A stretch of 64,000 bases of DNA, taken from assembly GCF_900091575.1 (NCBI RefSeq), contig NZ_FMCR01000006.1:434001-498000 (forward strand). The letters are read 5' to 3'. The translations under genes and the position numbers were made by a program. The stretch comes from Micromonospora saelicesensis (lineage in GTDB: Bacteria > Actinomycetota > Actinomycetes > Mycobacteriales > Micromonosporaceae). The first letter of the stretch is position 1. Each line of letters opens with the position of its first letter. Shown one piece after another: positions 16,349 to 25,946 of this stretch. A model generated the notes under the pieces. That model searched no databases, was not told the DNA's origin, and saw only the letters and a list, made by a program, of their open reading frames with translations.

Positions 16349-18225
16349 GCGTGCCGGAGCAGGCCGAGCCACCTCCCGAGGAGGAGCCCGAGCTCACCCG
16401 CTGGCGCGGAACCGCCACCGACCCGGAGGCTGACCGCAGTCGAGCCGAGGACACCAGCCCCGAGGCGGTGGCCCGGCTACGCCGGCTCAGCCGCACCCTG
16501 CTGGGCGGCCTGCTCCGCCCACATCGGAGGCGTCTCGCCGCGGCGGTCGCCCTACTGCTGGCCCAGAACGCCGCCGCGATGGCCGGCCCGTACCTGGTCA
16601 TGATCGGCATCGACCGGGCCATCCCGCCGTTGCGCGCCGGCGACGCCGGCCCGCTGGTCGCCGTCGCCGGGGCGTTCGCGGTGGCCTCGGTGACCGAGTA
16701 CGCGGCCCGCCGCGGCTTCCTCACCCTCTCCGCCCGGATCGGCCAGGCCGTCCTGCTCGACCTGCGGCAGCGGGTGTTCGGGCACTTCCTGCGACTCTCG
16801 GTGGGCTTCCACGAGCGGTACACGTCCGGCCGGATGGTCTCCCGGCTCACCAGCGACCTGGACTCGATCGCCGAGCTGGTCGACGGTGGGATCGACAACC
16901 TGGTGCTGGCCGGGCTCTCGATCCTGTCGGTGGCCGCCATCCTGCTCTGGCTGGACCTACCGCTGGCGGCCGTGACGCTGTTCGCCTTTCCATTCCTGTT
17001 CTCGCTCTCCCGCTGGTTCGCCCGGTCGTCGGCCAGCGCGTACCGACGGACCCGGGACGCGGTCGCGCTGGTCATCGTTCACTTCGTCGAGTCGATGCGG
17101 GGCATCCGGGCAGTGCAGGCGTTCCGCCGGGAGCCTCGCAACCAACGGATCTTCGTGGCGCTCGGCGACGACTACCGGCGGAGCAGCCTGCACGCGTTCC
17201 GGCTGATCGCCACGTATTCGCCCGCAATCAAGCTGATCGGCAACGTCACAGTGGCTGTGGTGCTCTGCTATGGCGGTTGGCGGGTGCTCGGCGGGCAGAC
17301 CGAGATCGGCGTGCTCGCCGCGTTCCTGCTCTACCTGCGGCGCTTCTTCGAGCCGATGCAGGAGCTGAGCCAGTTCTACAACTCGTTGCAGTCGGCCACC
17401 GCCGCACTGGAGAAGCTGGCCGGGGTGCTCGACGAACGACCGGCCGTCGCCGAACCGACCCGGCCAACACCGCTGCCGACCGGTCCCGGCCGTGGTGAGT
17501 TGATCTTTCGCTCGGTCGGCTTCGGCTACCGGGCCGACACCCCGATTCTCCGTCGGCTGGAGTTGACAGTGCCGGCCGGGCAGACCGTGGCGCTGATCGG
17601 CCCGACCGGGGCGGGCAAGTCGACGATCGCGAAGCTCGTCGCCCGTTTCCACGACCCCGACACCGGCGCGGTCCGGTTGGACGGGGTCGACCTGCGCGAC
17701 GTACGCGACGCCGACCTGCGCCGCGCGGTGGTGCTGGTGACGCAGGAGAACCACCTGTTCAGCGGGACCGTCGCGGAGAACATCCGGTTCGGTTGCCCGG
17801 GGGCCGACGACGCCGCCGTCCAGGCCGCCGCGCGGGCGATCGGCGCGCACGACTTCATCGCCGCACTACCCGAGGGGTACGCCACTCAGGTGCACCGGCG
17901 CGGCGGCCGGCTCTCCGCCGGGCAGCGGCAGCTGGTCGCGTTCGCCCGCGCGTTCCTGGCCGACCCGACCGTGCTCATCCTGGACGAGGCGACGTCGTCG
18001 CTGGACGTGCCGACGGAACGTCTGGTGCAGCGGGCACTCGGCACCATCCTGCGCGACCGCACCGCACTGGTGATCGCACATCGACTTTCCACAGTGGAGA
18101 CCGCCGACCGGGTGCTCGTCCTCGACGGCGGAAGGGTCGTCGAGGACGGCCCACCCGCCGTGCTCGCCGAGGCCGACGGCCGGTACGCCGCCCTGCATCG
18201 GCAGTGGCGGGAGTCACTGGTCTAG
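16345..18225 (+). CDS. ABC exporter half-transporter, subunit 2
   Basis: 626 residues from GTG 16345, overlapping the previous stop. An N-terminal extension of about 50 residues is acidic ('PPPEEEPELTRW'). Six transmembrane helices follow, then a nucleotide-binding domain with Walker A 'GPTGAGKST', signature 'LSAGQRQ', canonical Walker B 'LILDEATSSLD' and H-loop 'IAHRLST'. The intact catalytic Glu here complements the Asp in subunit 1, so the pair should form a heterodimeric exporter with one hydrolytic site. The frame is open much farther upstream, but that part is a shadow of subunit 1. Confidence 0.92.
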   Translation: MSVPEQAEPPPEEEPELTRWRGTATDPEADRSRAEDTSPEAVARLRRLSRTLLGGLLRPHRRRLAAAVALLLAQNAAAMAGPYLVMIGIDRAIPPLRAGDAGPLVAVAGAFAVASVTEYAARRGFLTLSARIGQAVLLDLRQRVFGHFLRLSVGFHERYTSGRMVSRLTSDLDSIAELVDGGIDNLVLAGLSILSVAAILLWLDLPLAAVTLFAFPFLFSLSRWFARSSASAYRRTRDAVALVIVHFVESMRGIRAVQAFRREPRNQRIFVALGDDYRRSSLHAFRLIATYSPAIKLIGNVTVAVVLCYGGWRVLGGQTEIGVLAAFLLYLRRFFEPMQELSQFYNSLQSATAALEKLAGVLDERPAVAEPTRPTPLPTGPGRGELIFRSVGFGYRADTPILRRLELTVPAGQTVALIGPTGAGKSTIAKLVARFHDPDTGAVRLDGVDLRDVRDADLRRAVVLVTQENHLFSGTVAENIRFGCPGADDAAVQAAARAIGAHDFIAALPEGYATQVHRRGGRLSAGQRQLVAFARAFLADPTVLILDEATSSLDVPTERLVQRALGTILRDRTALVIAHRLSTVETADRVLVLDGGRVVEDGPPAVLAEADGRYAALHRQWRESLV

Positions 18226-18324
18226 CTACAATCACCGCTCGTCGGCGGCACCCGCGCGGTAGGGCCGCCAACATCGACCGGATCCTTCCGGCCGGCACCA
18301 CCGAACGCACGGGGAGGGTACGGG

Positions 18325-19911
18325 GTGCGCACACGGGGACGCATGATCGTGGCTGGGCTGACCGTCATCGGTCTGATCGGAGCCGCCGTCGCGGTGACCA
18401 GAGGAGACGGAGCCGAGCGCCCGTCGACGACCGCGGCAGCGGCTGAGGAAGGGCTGGGCAGCGCGACAACCAGCGGAGCGAGCACAGCACCCGGCGCAAC
18501 CGCCTCCGGTGGCGTCGCGCCCGGCTCGCAGACGGAGCAGAAGACCGAGCCGAATGCCACCGCCGGGCCGGTGCGCGTCCGACCGGCCCAGGTGATCGCT
18601 CAGGCCGCGCCCGAGTCCGTCGCGTACCTGCGCGACCGCTACCGGATCTCCGCGACCGAGGCGGCCCGGCGGCTCGCCCTCCAGGAACTGTCCGCGCCCC
18701 TCGCCGCGCGGCTGACCGAGCAGGTCCCGCGCTCGTACGGCGGCATGTGGCTCGACCAGGAGGCCGGCGGTGTACTCACCGTCGGAGCGACCGACGTCGC
18801 GGCGGTGCGGGCGGCCGTGGCCGAGGTGACGGACCCGGTGAACGTCCGGGTGGTCGCCGTGCGGCACGCCCTGGGTCAGCTCGCCGAGGCCGCAGCCGCC
18901 ATCGCCGTCACGCTCGACGCGTCACCCGGCTCGGATGTCGTGGTGGATCCGCAGGCCAACGAGATCGTGGTGCTCACCGGCGACCGGATCACGGCGGACG
19001 ACCCGCGGCTGGCCGAGGCGCGCCGCGCCGCCGGGGTGCCGACCCGGACCCAGGTCCGGACCCCCGCGACCAACGTGCCGAAGGCGTGCGACCCGCGCTA
19101 CTGCCCCCAGGCGCCGATGCGCGGCGGCATCCGCCTGGACGTGCCCCGCGACGACGGCACCGTCGGCGGCTGCACCACCGGCTTCAACCTCACCGTCGGC
19201 GTGCGCGATGCGTACGTGCTGACCGCGGGGCACTGCGTCGTCGGCGGACGGCACCAGCAGGTCGACCGGACCTGGCATCAGTTCCTCGGCCCGAAGGTGC
19301 CCGTGACAGTGGAGGCGCCGAACCCGGACCTGGCCGAGAACGCCTACCCGTACGACTACGCGATCATGCCGTACCAGGCTGGGGCCCTGCCCCGGTGGAC
19401 GTATCCGCGGGGGGCCAGGAGCACACCCAGCCTGGTCAACTACTGGTGCGTCGCAGACAACCCGCGATGCGCCACCAGCGGCAGCCGGGACGTGCGGATC
19501 ACCGGCTACGTGCCGTGGAGCGCCATCCAGAGCGGTTGGGTCGTCTGCGCGACCGGCGCGGCGTACACCCCGAAGGCCGGTGAGCAGTACGTCGACTCCG
19601 GCGCCGGCGCCGGCTACGTGCCGGGCACCCGGTGCGGGGAGATCACTGGCAAGAGCAGCGGCGGCATCGACGTGCGGATCTGCGCCCGGCCGGGAGACAG
19701 CGGCGGGCCGCTGTTCACCGAGGCCGACGGCAAGGCGCTGGGCATCCTCTCCAACGGCGACCCGGGGCAGGGCGCCTGCACCAACCCGAACGAGCGGAAC
19801 TCCTACGCCCCAATCTCCACGATCCTGGAACGGGTCAACGCCCGCAGCGGCGGAAGGCTGCGGGTCCGGCTGGCCACGTCCGGCCCGGGGGCCGGCCCGG
19901 TCGCCCGTTGA
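18325..19911 (+). CDS. Secreted trypsin-like serine protease with propeptide
   Basis: 528 residues. An N-terminal signal/anchor ('MIVAGLTVIGLIGAAVAV', residues 7-24) leads into a Ser/Thr/Gly linker (about 30-80). Next is a propeptide-like region (about 85-210: 'RYRISATEAARRL', 'YGGMWLDQEAGGVLTVGATD') resembling that of S1E streptogrisin/alpha-lytic proteases. The chymotrypsin-fold domain has His303 in 'TAGHC', Asp344 in 'PYDYAIM' and Ser459 in 'GDSGGP'. Multiple Cys pairs are present. GTG 18325 is preceded by GGAGGG at 7 bases. Predicted exported and activated by propeptide removal; target unknown. Confidence 0.9.
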   Translation: MRTRGRMIVAGLTVIGLIGAAVAVTRGDGAERPSTTAAAAEEGLGSATTSGASTAPGATASGGVAPGSQTEQKTEPNATAGPVRVRPAQVIAQAAPESVAYLRDRYRISATEAARRLALQELSAPLAARLTEQVPRSYGGMWLDQEAGGVLTVGATDVAAVRAAVAEVTDPVNVRVVAVRHALGQLAEAAAAIAVTLDASPGSDVVVDPQANEIVVLTGDRITADDPRLAEARRAAGVPTRTQVRTPATNVPKACDPRYCPQAPMRGGIRLDVPRDDGTVGGCTTGFNLTVGVRDAYVLTAGHCVVGGRHQQVDRTWHQFLGPKVPVTVEAPNPDLAENAYPYDYAIMPYQAGALPRWTYPRGARSTPSLVNYWCVADNPRCATSGSRDVRITGYVPWSAIQSGWVVCATGAAYTPKAGEQYVDSGAGAGYVPGTRCGEITGKSSGGIDVRICARPGDSGGPLFTEADGKALGILSNGDPGQGACTNPNERNSYAPISTILERVNARSGGRLRVRLATSGPGAGPVAR

Positions 19912-20072
19912 CGGGAGGGCCGATCGGCACCAGCCGGTCGGCCCACCAGCGGTCGACCGGAACACCTCGTCGGTGGTTGCCGCCGCGCCGGCCGACAGCC
20001 TTCCGGCACGAATTCTCGTGGCGCACCGGTTAACCCGTGGTCCGGCCGTTGGCCCCTGCCTACGATCGCAGG

Positions 20073-22637
20073 ATGACCGATACGGCGAGGACGGCCCGCG
20101 CCGGCGTTCCCGAGCGTCCGACAGTGGACGGGCTCGAGGAGAGCTGGGCACACCGCTGGCAGGAGGAAGGCACGTACGCGTTCGACCGCTCGAAGCAGCG
20201 GAGCGACGTGTTCTCGATCGACACCCCGCCGCCGACCGTATCGGGCGAGTTGCACATGGGGCACGTCTTCTCGTACACGCACACCGACACCACCGCCCGG
20301 TACCAGCGGATGCGCGGCAAGGCCGTCTTCTACCCGATGGGCTGGGACGACAACGGCCTGCCCACCGAGCGTCGGGCGCAGAACGTGTACGGGGTGCGCT
20401 GCGATCCGGCGCTGCCGTACGACCCGGTGTGGCGACCACCCGCGGCTCCGGTCGACGACGCGGCCCGTCGCGACCCCACCCCGATCTCCCGGCGCAACTT
20501 CATCGAGCTGTGCGAACGGCTGACGGTCACCGACGAGCAGGCCTTCGAGGCGCTGTGGCGGCGGCTCGGGCTCTCGGTGGACTGGTCCCTGACGTACACG
20601 ACGATCGGCCGGATCGCCCGGATCACCAGCCAACGGGCGTTCGTCCGCAACCTGCGCCGCGGCGAGGCGTACCAGTCGGAGGCGCCGACGCTCTGGGACG
20701 TCGGCTTCGCCACCGCGGTCGCCCAGGCGGAGTTGGAGGACCGGGAGCGCCCCGGCGCGTACCACCGGCTGCGGTTCACCGCGGCCGACGGGCGTGAGGT
20801 GCTCATCGACACCACCCGGCCCGAGCTGCTACCGGCCTGCGTGGCGCTGGTCTGCCACCCCGACGACGAGCGGTACGCCGACCTGGTGGGCGGCACCGTG
20901 CGCAGTCCGCTGTTCGACGTCGAGGTGCCCGTGTACGCCCATCCCCTCGCCGAGCCCGGCAAGGGCACCGGCGTCGCGATGGTCTGCACATTCGGTGACC
21001 TCACCGACGTGACGTGGTGGCGTGAGCTGGGGTTGGACACCCGGGTGGTGATCGGCCGGGACGGTCGGTTGCTCCCGGAGCCGCCGCACGGGGTGCCGGC
21101 GCAGCCGTACGCGGCGCTGGCCGGGCAGACCGTCAACGGCGCCCGCCGGGAGATCGTCGGGATGCTGGCCGACGCCGGTGACCTGATCGGCGAGCCGCGC
21201 CCGATCACCCACCCGGTCAAGTTCTACGAACGCGGCGACCGGCCACTGGAGATCGTCTCGACTCGACAGTGGTATCTGCGCAACGGCGGCCGGGACGAGG
21301 CGCTGCGAGCGACGCTGCTGGGCAGGGGCGAGCAGTTGCACTGGGTGCCGGCGCACATGAAACACCGCTACGACAACTGGGTGGGCGGCCTCAACGGGGA
21401 CTGGCTGGTCAGCCGCCAGCGCTTCTTCGGCGTGCCGGTGCCGGTGTGGTACCGACTCGACGACACTGGCGAGCCGGACTGGTCCCACCCTCTCACGCCG
21501 GAGGAGTCCGCGCTGCCGGTCGATCCATCCAGCGATCCGGCGCCCGGTTACGACGAGTCGCAACGCGGCCGAGCGGGCGGCTTCATCGGCGACCCGGACG
21601 TGCTGGACACCTGGGCCACGTCCTCGCTGACCCCGCAGATCGTCGGTGGCTGGGAGACCGACCCGGACCTGTTCGCCAGGGTCTTCCCGATGGACCTCCG
21701 CCCGCAGGGGCAGGAGATCATCCGGACCTGGCTCTTCGACAGCGTCGTCCGTTCGCACTTCGAGCACGGGGTGCTGCCCTGGCGGGACACCGTGCTCTCG
21801 GGCTGGATCCTCGACCCCGACCACAAGAAGATGGCCAAGTCCAAGGGGAACGTGGTCACCCCGCTGGCCCTGTTGGAGCAGCACGGCTCGGACGCGGTGC
21901 GCTACTGGGCGGCCAGCGGCAAGCCCGGCATGGACCTGGCCTTCGACCCGGCGCAGATCAAGGTCGGCCGGCGACTGGCCACCAAACTGCTCAACGCGTC
22001 CAAGTTCGCGCTCGGGCTGGGCGCGGCGGACGCGTTGCGCGCCCCGGCGACGACACCACTGGACCGGGCCATGCTCGCCGAGCTGGCCACCGTGGTCACC
22101 GCCGCGGGCACCGCCTTCGACTCGTACGACCACACGGCGGCCTTGCAGGTCACCGAGGCGTTCTTCTGGCGGTTCTGCGACGACTACATCGAGCTGGTCA
22201 AGGAGCGGGCCTACGGCACCGGCGCGGCGGCCGACTCCGCACGGGCGGCGCTGGCCTCGGCGTTGTCGGTGCAGCTGCGGTTGTTCGCCCCGGTGCTGCC
22301 GTACGTGACCGAGGAGGTCTGGTCGTGGTGGCGGTACGGCTCGGTGCACCAGGCGCCGTGGCCCACCACCTACGAGGTGGCCCGGACGATCGAGGGCTCG
22401 GGTGAGCCGGCGCTGCTGCGGCTCGCCGGTGACGCGTTGAGCCAGGTGCGACGGGCCAAGTCGGAGCGGAAGCTGTCGATGAAGGCGGAGGTGCCGTTGG
22501 CGGAGGCGCTCGGCCCGGCGGCGTTGCTGGAGCAGCTCACGCTGGTCGCCGACGACCTACGGGCGGCGGGCCGGATCGGCAAACTCGACCTGCTCCCGGA
22601 CCGTACCCCGGAGTTGGTCATCGCCTGCGCCTTCTGA
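20073..22637 (+). CDS. valS: Valine--tRNA ligase (short, archaeal-like form)
   Basis: 854 residues, class Ia synthetase. The HIGH motif is 'HMGH' (61-64) after 'IDTPPPTVSGEL', a ValRS signature. The KMSKS loop is 'KMAKS' (586-590) followed by 'GN'. The CP1 editing domain spans roughly 185-350, and the anticodon-binding helical domain follows residue 640. The chain ends soon after that domain, without the long C-terminal coiled coil of standard bacterial ValRS. It therefore resembles the archaeal-type ValS found in some actinobacteria, alone or beside a second copy. No T-box leader is seen in the 161 bp upstream. Confidence 0.92.
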   Translation: MTDTARTARAGVPERPTVDGLEESWAHRWQEEGTYAFDRSKQRSDVFSIDTPPPTVSGELHMGHVFSYTHTDTTARYQRMRGKAVFYPMGWDDNGLPTERRAQNVYGVRCDPALPYDPVWRPPAAPVDDAARRDPTPISRRNFIELCERLTVTDEQAFEALWRRLGLSVDWSLTYTTIGRIARITSQRAFVRNLRRGEAYQSEAPTLWDVGFATAVAQAELEDRERPGAYHRLRFTAADGREVLIDTTRPELLPACVALVCHPDDERYADLVGGTVRSPLFDVEVPVYAHPLAEPGKGTGVAMVCTFGDLTDVTWWRELGLDTRVVIGRDGRLLPEPPHGVPAQPYAALAGQTVNGARREIVGMLADAGDLIGEPRPITHPVKFYERGDRPLEIVSTRQWYLRNGGRDEALRATLLGRGEQLHWVPAHMKHRYDNWVGGLNGDWLVSRQRFFGVPVPVWYRLDDTGEPDWSHPLTPEESALPVDPSSDPAPGYDESQRGRAGGFIGDPDVLDTWATSSLTPQIVGGWETDPDLFARVFPMDLRPQGQEIIRTWLFDSVVRSHFEHGVLPWRDTVLSGWILDPDHKKMAKSKGNVVTPLALLEQHGSDAVRYWAASGKPGMDLAFDPAQIKVGRRLATKLLNASKFALGLGAADALRAPATTPLDRAMLAELATVVTAAGTAFDSYDHTAALQVTEAFFWRFCDDYIELVKERAYGTGAAADSARAALASALSVQLRLFAPVLPYVTEEVWSWWRYGSVHQAPWPTTYEVARTIEGSGEPALLRLAGDALSQVRRAKSERKLSMKAEVPLAEALGPAALLEQLTLVADDLRAAGRIGKLDLLPDRTPELVIACAF

Positions 22638-22682
22638 CCCGGGTCCGCCGCCGCCCGCTCGGGCGGCGGCGGACCCGGGTCA
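22635..22682. terminator. Bidirectional terminator containing both convergent stop codons
   Basis: A 48-bp palindrome with 22-bp arms (22635-22656 and 22661-22682) and a 4-base loop. The left end TGA is the valS stop and the right end TCA is the complement of the TGA stop of the minus-strand gene. The whole intergenic space is the hairpin. It should terminate both transcripts. Confidence 0.75.
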
Positions 22683-23330
22683 CCAGCCGCGCAGGAAGCG
22701 CAGCCCGAGCAGAAACGCGATCACGGCGGGCCCGACCAGCAGGGTGATCGCCTGGAGGCGGTACGGCATCCGGTGCCGGGTCAACTCGCCCGCGTTGCCC
22801 AGCACGATGGCCCCAGCCAGCATCAGGAACGCACCCCACCAACCGGTCTCCAGGTGGATCAGATCCACCCGGATCAGTTGCAGGGTCAGGCCGAGCAGTG
22901 CTCCGGTCAGCGCGAGCAGGGCCACCGCCCGGTGCAGGCCCCGGGCCAGCGGGTGGGCCGCGCGCCAGCCGTAGGTGCCGGCCACCGCCAGGCAGGGCAG
23001 CACCACCATGAGCGGCCAACCTCGCCCCATCACGCCGAACATCAGCAGCGCGCCGACCGCGAAGACCATCGTGCCGACGCAGGCGAGCATGTACCCGGCG
23101 AAGGCGCGGCCGCCGCCGCGAGCCAGCAACGGCCCACCGCTGGCCGCGATCAACGCGGCCGGGATCAGGATGAACACCGCCCACCAGTGGAACTGGCCGC
23201 TGCCCTGAGCCGCCGTGGCGACCGTGGCGCAGGCCAGCCCGGCGACGGCCAGGCTGGTCAGCCACGGCCGGCTGCTCCGGGAGTATGGCTCAGCCAACGA
23301 CGTCCGCTCCGCTTCGACGCTCACGTCCAC
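22680..23330 (-). CDS. Polytopic membrane protein of unknown function
   Basis: 216 residues from GTG 23330. About 35 cytoplasmic N-terminal residues are followed by seven hydrophobic segments, among them 'WWAVFILIPAALIAASG', 'MVFAVGALLMFGVMG', 'AVALLALTGALLGLTLQLI' and 'ITLLVGPAVIAFLLGLRFL'. No catalytic motif is evident and the family is not recognised. It lies downstream of the ABC-2 transporter operon but is separated from it by a hairpin and is probably independent. The stop codon is within the terminator shared with valS. Confidence 0.65.
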   Translation of the reverse strand: MDVSVEAERTSLAEPYSRSSRPWLTSLAVAGLACATVATAAQGSGQFHWWAVFILIPAALIAASGGPLLARGGGRAFAGYMLACVGTMVFAVGALLMFGVMGRGWPLMVVLPCLAVAGTYGWRAAHPLARGLHRAVALLALTGALLGLTLQLIRVDLIHLETGWWGAFLMLAGAIVLGNAGELTRHRMPYRLQAITLLVGPAVIAFLLGLRFLRGW

Positions 23331-23361
23331 CAGCCTGGCCCGATGTGGCCCGGCCGGTCCA

Positions 23362-23398
23362 TCCGGCCAGCCCTACCGCCGCGCGGGGGCTGGCCGGA
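23362..23398 (-). terminator. Hairpin after the ABC-2 transporter operon
   Basis: Perfect 12-bp arms TCCGGCCAGCCC (23362-23373) and GGGCTGGCCGGA (23387-23398), 13-base loop, 19 bases beyond the permease stop. Probable terminator of the four-gene operon. Confidence 0.5.
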
Positions 23399-23417
23399 AC
23401 AGCGTCTCGCACCGCTG

Positions 23418-24128
23418 TCAGCTCGTCTCGCCAGCCACGCTGAACGAGCGCAGACGGTCGATGGCGAGCACTGTGAAGCCGACGCTGACCAGCGCGGTCA
23501 TCACCGACGCCACCGGCACCGACACACTGGTCTCCAGCAGCCCGGTGGGGGCGATCCGGTCGGCGAGGGCGATCACGTACTGCTGGATGGAGAGCACCTT
23601 GGTGCCGCTGACGAAGTTGCCCAGCAGCCCCTCCCAGATCAGCACGTAGACCAGCCCGAGCAGCACCGGCCGCCTGGTGACCAGGCTGAGCGCGAGGAAC
23701 AACGCCGAGTACGCCAGCGCGCCGAGCGCCCCCGCGACCGCCAGAGCCAGTCCGAGGCGTACCGAATCGGCGAGCACGCCCGCGACGTAGAGCGGCACCG
23801 CCACGGTGACCGCGGTCACCCCGGCGGCAACCGCAAGCTTCGGCAGCACGATCTGCCAGCGCGGCAGCGGCTTGGTCAGGATGTGCACCACAGTGCCGTC
23901 GTCGATCTCGGCGCCCAGCACGCCCGTGCCGATGATCAGCGCAACCACCGGCAGCACCACGGCCAGCCCGAGGCCGACCAGCACCGGCGGCCCCCACTGG
24001 CCCGGGTCCACCCCCAGCGACCGGCAGAGCACGGCCAGCCCGAGCAGCACCAACGGCAGCGGTAGCAGCAGCAGGAACCGACGTCGGCCGAACAACCCGC
24101 GCGCGGTGATCCAGGTAACGGTCGACAT
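23418..24128 (-). CDS. ABC-2 type transporter permease, second pair
   Basis: 236 residues with six predicted transmembrane segments and the ABC-2 'GTGVLGAEIDDGTVVHILTK' loop, typical of permeases that swap between membrane domains in drug or peptide exporters. Last gene of a four-gene operon. ATG 24128 is one base beyond the stop codon of the cognate ATPase gene. It should pair with the ATPase encoded at 24130-25041 in the cytoplasmic membrane. Substrate unknown. Confidence 0.88.
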   Translation of the reverse strand: MSTVTWITARGLFGRRRFLLLLPLPLVLLGLAVLCRSLGVDPGQWGPPVLVGLGLAVVLPVVALIIGTGVLGAEIDDGTVVHILTKPLPRWQIVLPKLAVAAGVTAVTVAVPLYVAGVLADSVRLGLALAVAGALGALAYSALFLALSLVTRRPVLLGLVYVLIWEGLLGNFVSGTKVLSIQQYVIALADRIAPTGLLETSVSVPVASVMTALVSVGFTVLAIDRLRSFSVAGETS

Positions 24129-24129
24129 G

Positions 24130-25041
24130 TCAGGCCTCCACCAGGTAGGAGAAGACACTCTCCAGGGACTCGTCGGACGGCACCAGCTGGCGCACCCGGA
24201 TGCCTTTGTTCAGCGCGATCCGGGGCAGCGCCCGGGTGAACGCGCCGTAGTCACCGGCCCGCACGGTCAAGCCGGTCGGGTCCAATTCGACCCCACTCAC
24301 CGACGCCTCGGCGATCAGCGCGACGGCGAGCGCCCGGTCATCGGTGGAGCGCACCGCGAAGACGTGCGGGCGGTTGGTCATCAACCGGCGGATGGTCCGG
24401 AAGTCGCCGGAGGCGGCCAACCGACCGGCCACCATCACCTGCACCGTTCCGGAGACCTGTTCGACCTCCTCCAGGATGTGCGAGCTGAACAGGATCGTCC
24501 GGCCAGCGTCACCCAGGGTGTGCAGCAGCTGCATCATGTGCAGCCGCTGGCGCGGGTCCATGCCGTTGAACGGCTCGTCGAGCAGCAGCACCTGCGGGTC
24601 GTGCACCAGCGCGGCGGCCACCCGGGCACGCTGGCGCATGCCCTTGGAGTACGTGCCGATCCGGCGGTCCTGCGCCGACTCCAGCTCCACCAGATCAATC
24701 GCCCGTCGGGCCGCGGCCGCCGGATCGGGCAGCCGGTGCAGCTTCGCGCTGGCCAGCACGAACTCGTACGCGGTGAGGAAACCCTGCACCGCCTCCCGCT
24801 CGCTGACCAGCCCCAGCCGCCGGTAGACGTCGGGATTGCGCCAGGTCGGCTCGTCGTCGAGGGTGACAGTGCCGCGCGACGGGGCGAGGAACCCGGCCAT
24901 CATGTGCAGCAGCGTGGTCTTGCCGGCGCCGTTCGGGCCGAGCAGCCCGGTCACGCCCGGGCCGAGGGCCATGCTGATGTCGTTGACCGCGACCACGTTG
25001 CCGTACCACCGGGACACCCCGGTCAGGCTCAGCGTGCTCAT
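24130..25041 (-). CDS. ABC transporter ATP-binding protein, second pair
   Basis: 303 residues. Walker A is 'GPNGAGKTT', the signature is 'YSKGMRQR', Walker B is 'LLLDEPFNGMD', and the H-loop is 'SSHIL'. 'YSKGMRQR' in place of LSGGQ is the usual form in ABC-2 exporter ATPases (CcmA type). The C-terminal extension of about 90 residues follows the family pattern. Its ATG overlaps the upstream permease stop by one base (TGATG). It energises the permease encoded immediately downstream. Confidence 0.92.
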   Translation of the reverse strand: MSTLSLTGVSRWYGNVVAVNDISMALGPGVTGLLGPNGAGKTTLLHMMAGFLAPSRGTVTLDDEPTWRNPDVYRRLGLVSEREAVQGFLTAYEFVLASAKLHRLPDPAAAARRAIDLVELESAQDRRIGTYSKGMRQRARVAAALVHDPQVLLLDEPFNGMDPRQRLHMMQLLHTLGDAGRTILFSSHILEEVEQVSGTVQVMVAGRLAASGDFRTIRRLMTNRPHVFAVRSTDDRALAVALIAEASVSGVELDPTGLTVRAGDYGAFTRALPRIALNKGIRVRQLVPSDESLESVFSYLVEA

Positions 25042-25946
25042 CAGGAGGCGACCTTCCGGTAGCGGGCCAGCAGGAGGGCGGTCGCGCCGGCGACCAGCAG
25101 CACCGCGGCCAGGGCGTAGACCGGGCCGAACCCGCCGATCATCATCTCGCCCGGATCGCCCTCGACCAGCAGGTCACCCAGCGACCAGATGCCCACCCCC
25201 TGCACCAGCGTGGAGGGAGAGGCGAGCCCGGCCAGCTCGTTGGCGGCGCGCGACGGCAGGATGCTCAGCACGCCCACGATCGGGGTGGTCATCAGGAAGA
25301 CCGCGACCACGCCGCCGGCGGCGAAGGCGCGCTTGCCGGTCAGCGACGCGACCAGCAGGCCGACCGAGGCGAAGACCACCGCCCACAGCCCGGCGTAGAG
25401 CAGCCCGGGCAGCAGGTCGAGCAACTCGTTCCACACCCCGCGCATGCCCTGCTTGGTGGTGAACGCGGCACCCAGGAACATCAGCAGCTGCGGCCCGCCG
25501 AGCAGCAGCCAGAGCGCGGTGACCAGCGCCAGCAACTTGGCCAACGCGTAGTCGGCGCGCGGCAGCGGCCGGGAGAAGTACAGCGGCAGCACACCGCTGC
25601 GCAGGTCCCGGGAGACCAGCTCCGGGGCGACGACCGCGACGAAGAAGATGACCAGCCAGCTCATCGCATCGGCGAACTGGGCGTACGTGGCGACCGGCTC
25701 GCCGATCTGGCTGCGTACCGCGGCCAGGGCCACCGCGACCAGGGTGACGATGCCGACCACCAGCCACGGAAAGATCTTGGCCTTGGCGCTGCGCCCGAAA
25801 CCGAACGCGGTACGCAGACCGTGCAGGTAGAGCGCGCCGAAGACCTGTCGGCGGCCGAGCCGCGGACCCTCGTAGCGTTGGTAGCCGATGTCGTGGATGA
25901 CGCCGGTCGGCGTGGGGCGCACGGCGGCGGTGGACGGCTCAGGCAT
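25041..25946 (-). CDS. ABC-2 type transporter permease, first pair
   Basis: 301 residues with about 30 cytoplasmic N-terminal residues ('IHDIGYQRYEGPRLGR', a recurrent start in actinobacterial ABC-2 permeases) followed by six transmembrane segments. The central loop 'PELVSRDLRSGVLPLYFSRP' is the ABC-2 signature region. It overlaps the upstream ATPase gene by 8 bp and should form the channel for that ATPase. Substrate unknown. Confidence 0.88.
   Translation of the reverse strand: MPEPSTAAVRPTPTGVIHDIGYQRYEGPRLGRRQVFGALYLHGLRTAFGFGRSAKAKIFPWLVVGIVTLVAVALAAVRSQIGEPVATYAQFADAMSWLVIFFVAVVAPELVSRDLRSGVLPLYFSRPLPRADYALAKLLALVTALWLLLGGPQLLMFLGAAFTTKQGMRGVWNELLDLLPGLLYAGLWAVVFASVGLLVASLTGKRAFAAGGVVAVFLMTTPIVGVLSILPSRAANELAGLASPSTLVQGVGIWSLGDLLVEGDPGEMMIGGFGPVYALAAVLLVAGATALLLARYRKVAS

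Noticed and set aside
10942..19911. Natural-product gene cluster (FAD oxidase, exporter, protease)
   Set aside because: No synthase, tailoring set or pathway regulator is present, and the genes belong to separate transcription units including DNA repair.
19912..20072. T-box leader upstream of valS
   Set aside because: No T-box consensus, specifier stem or terminator/antiterminator pair is seen in the 161 bp.
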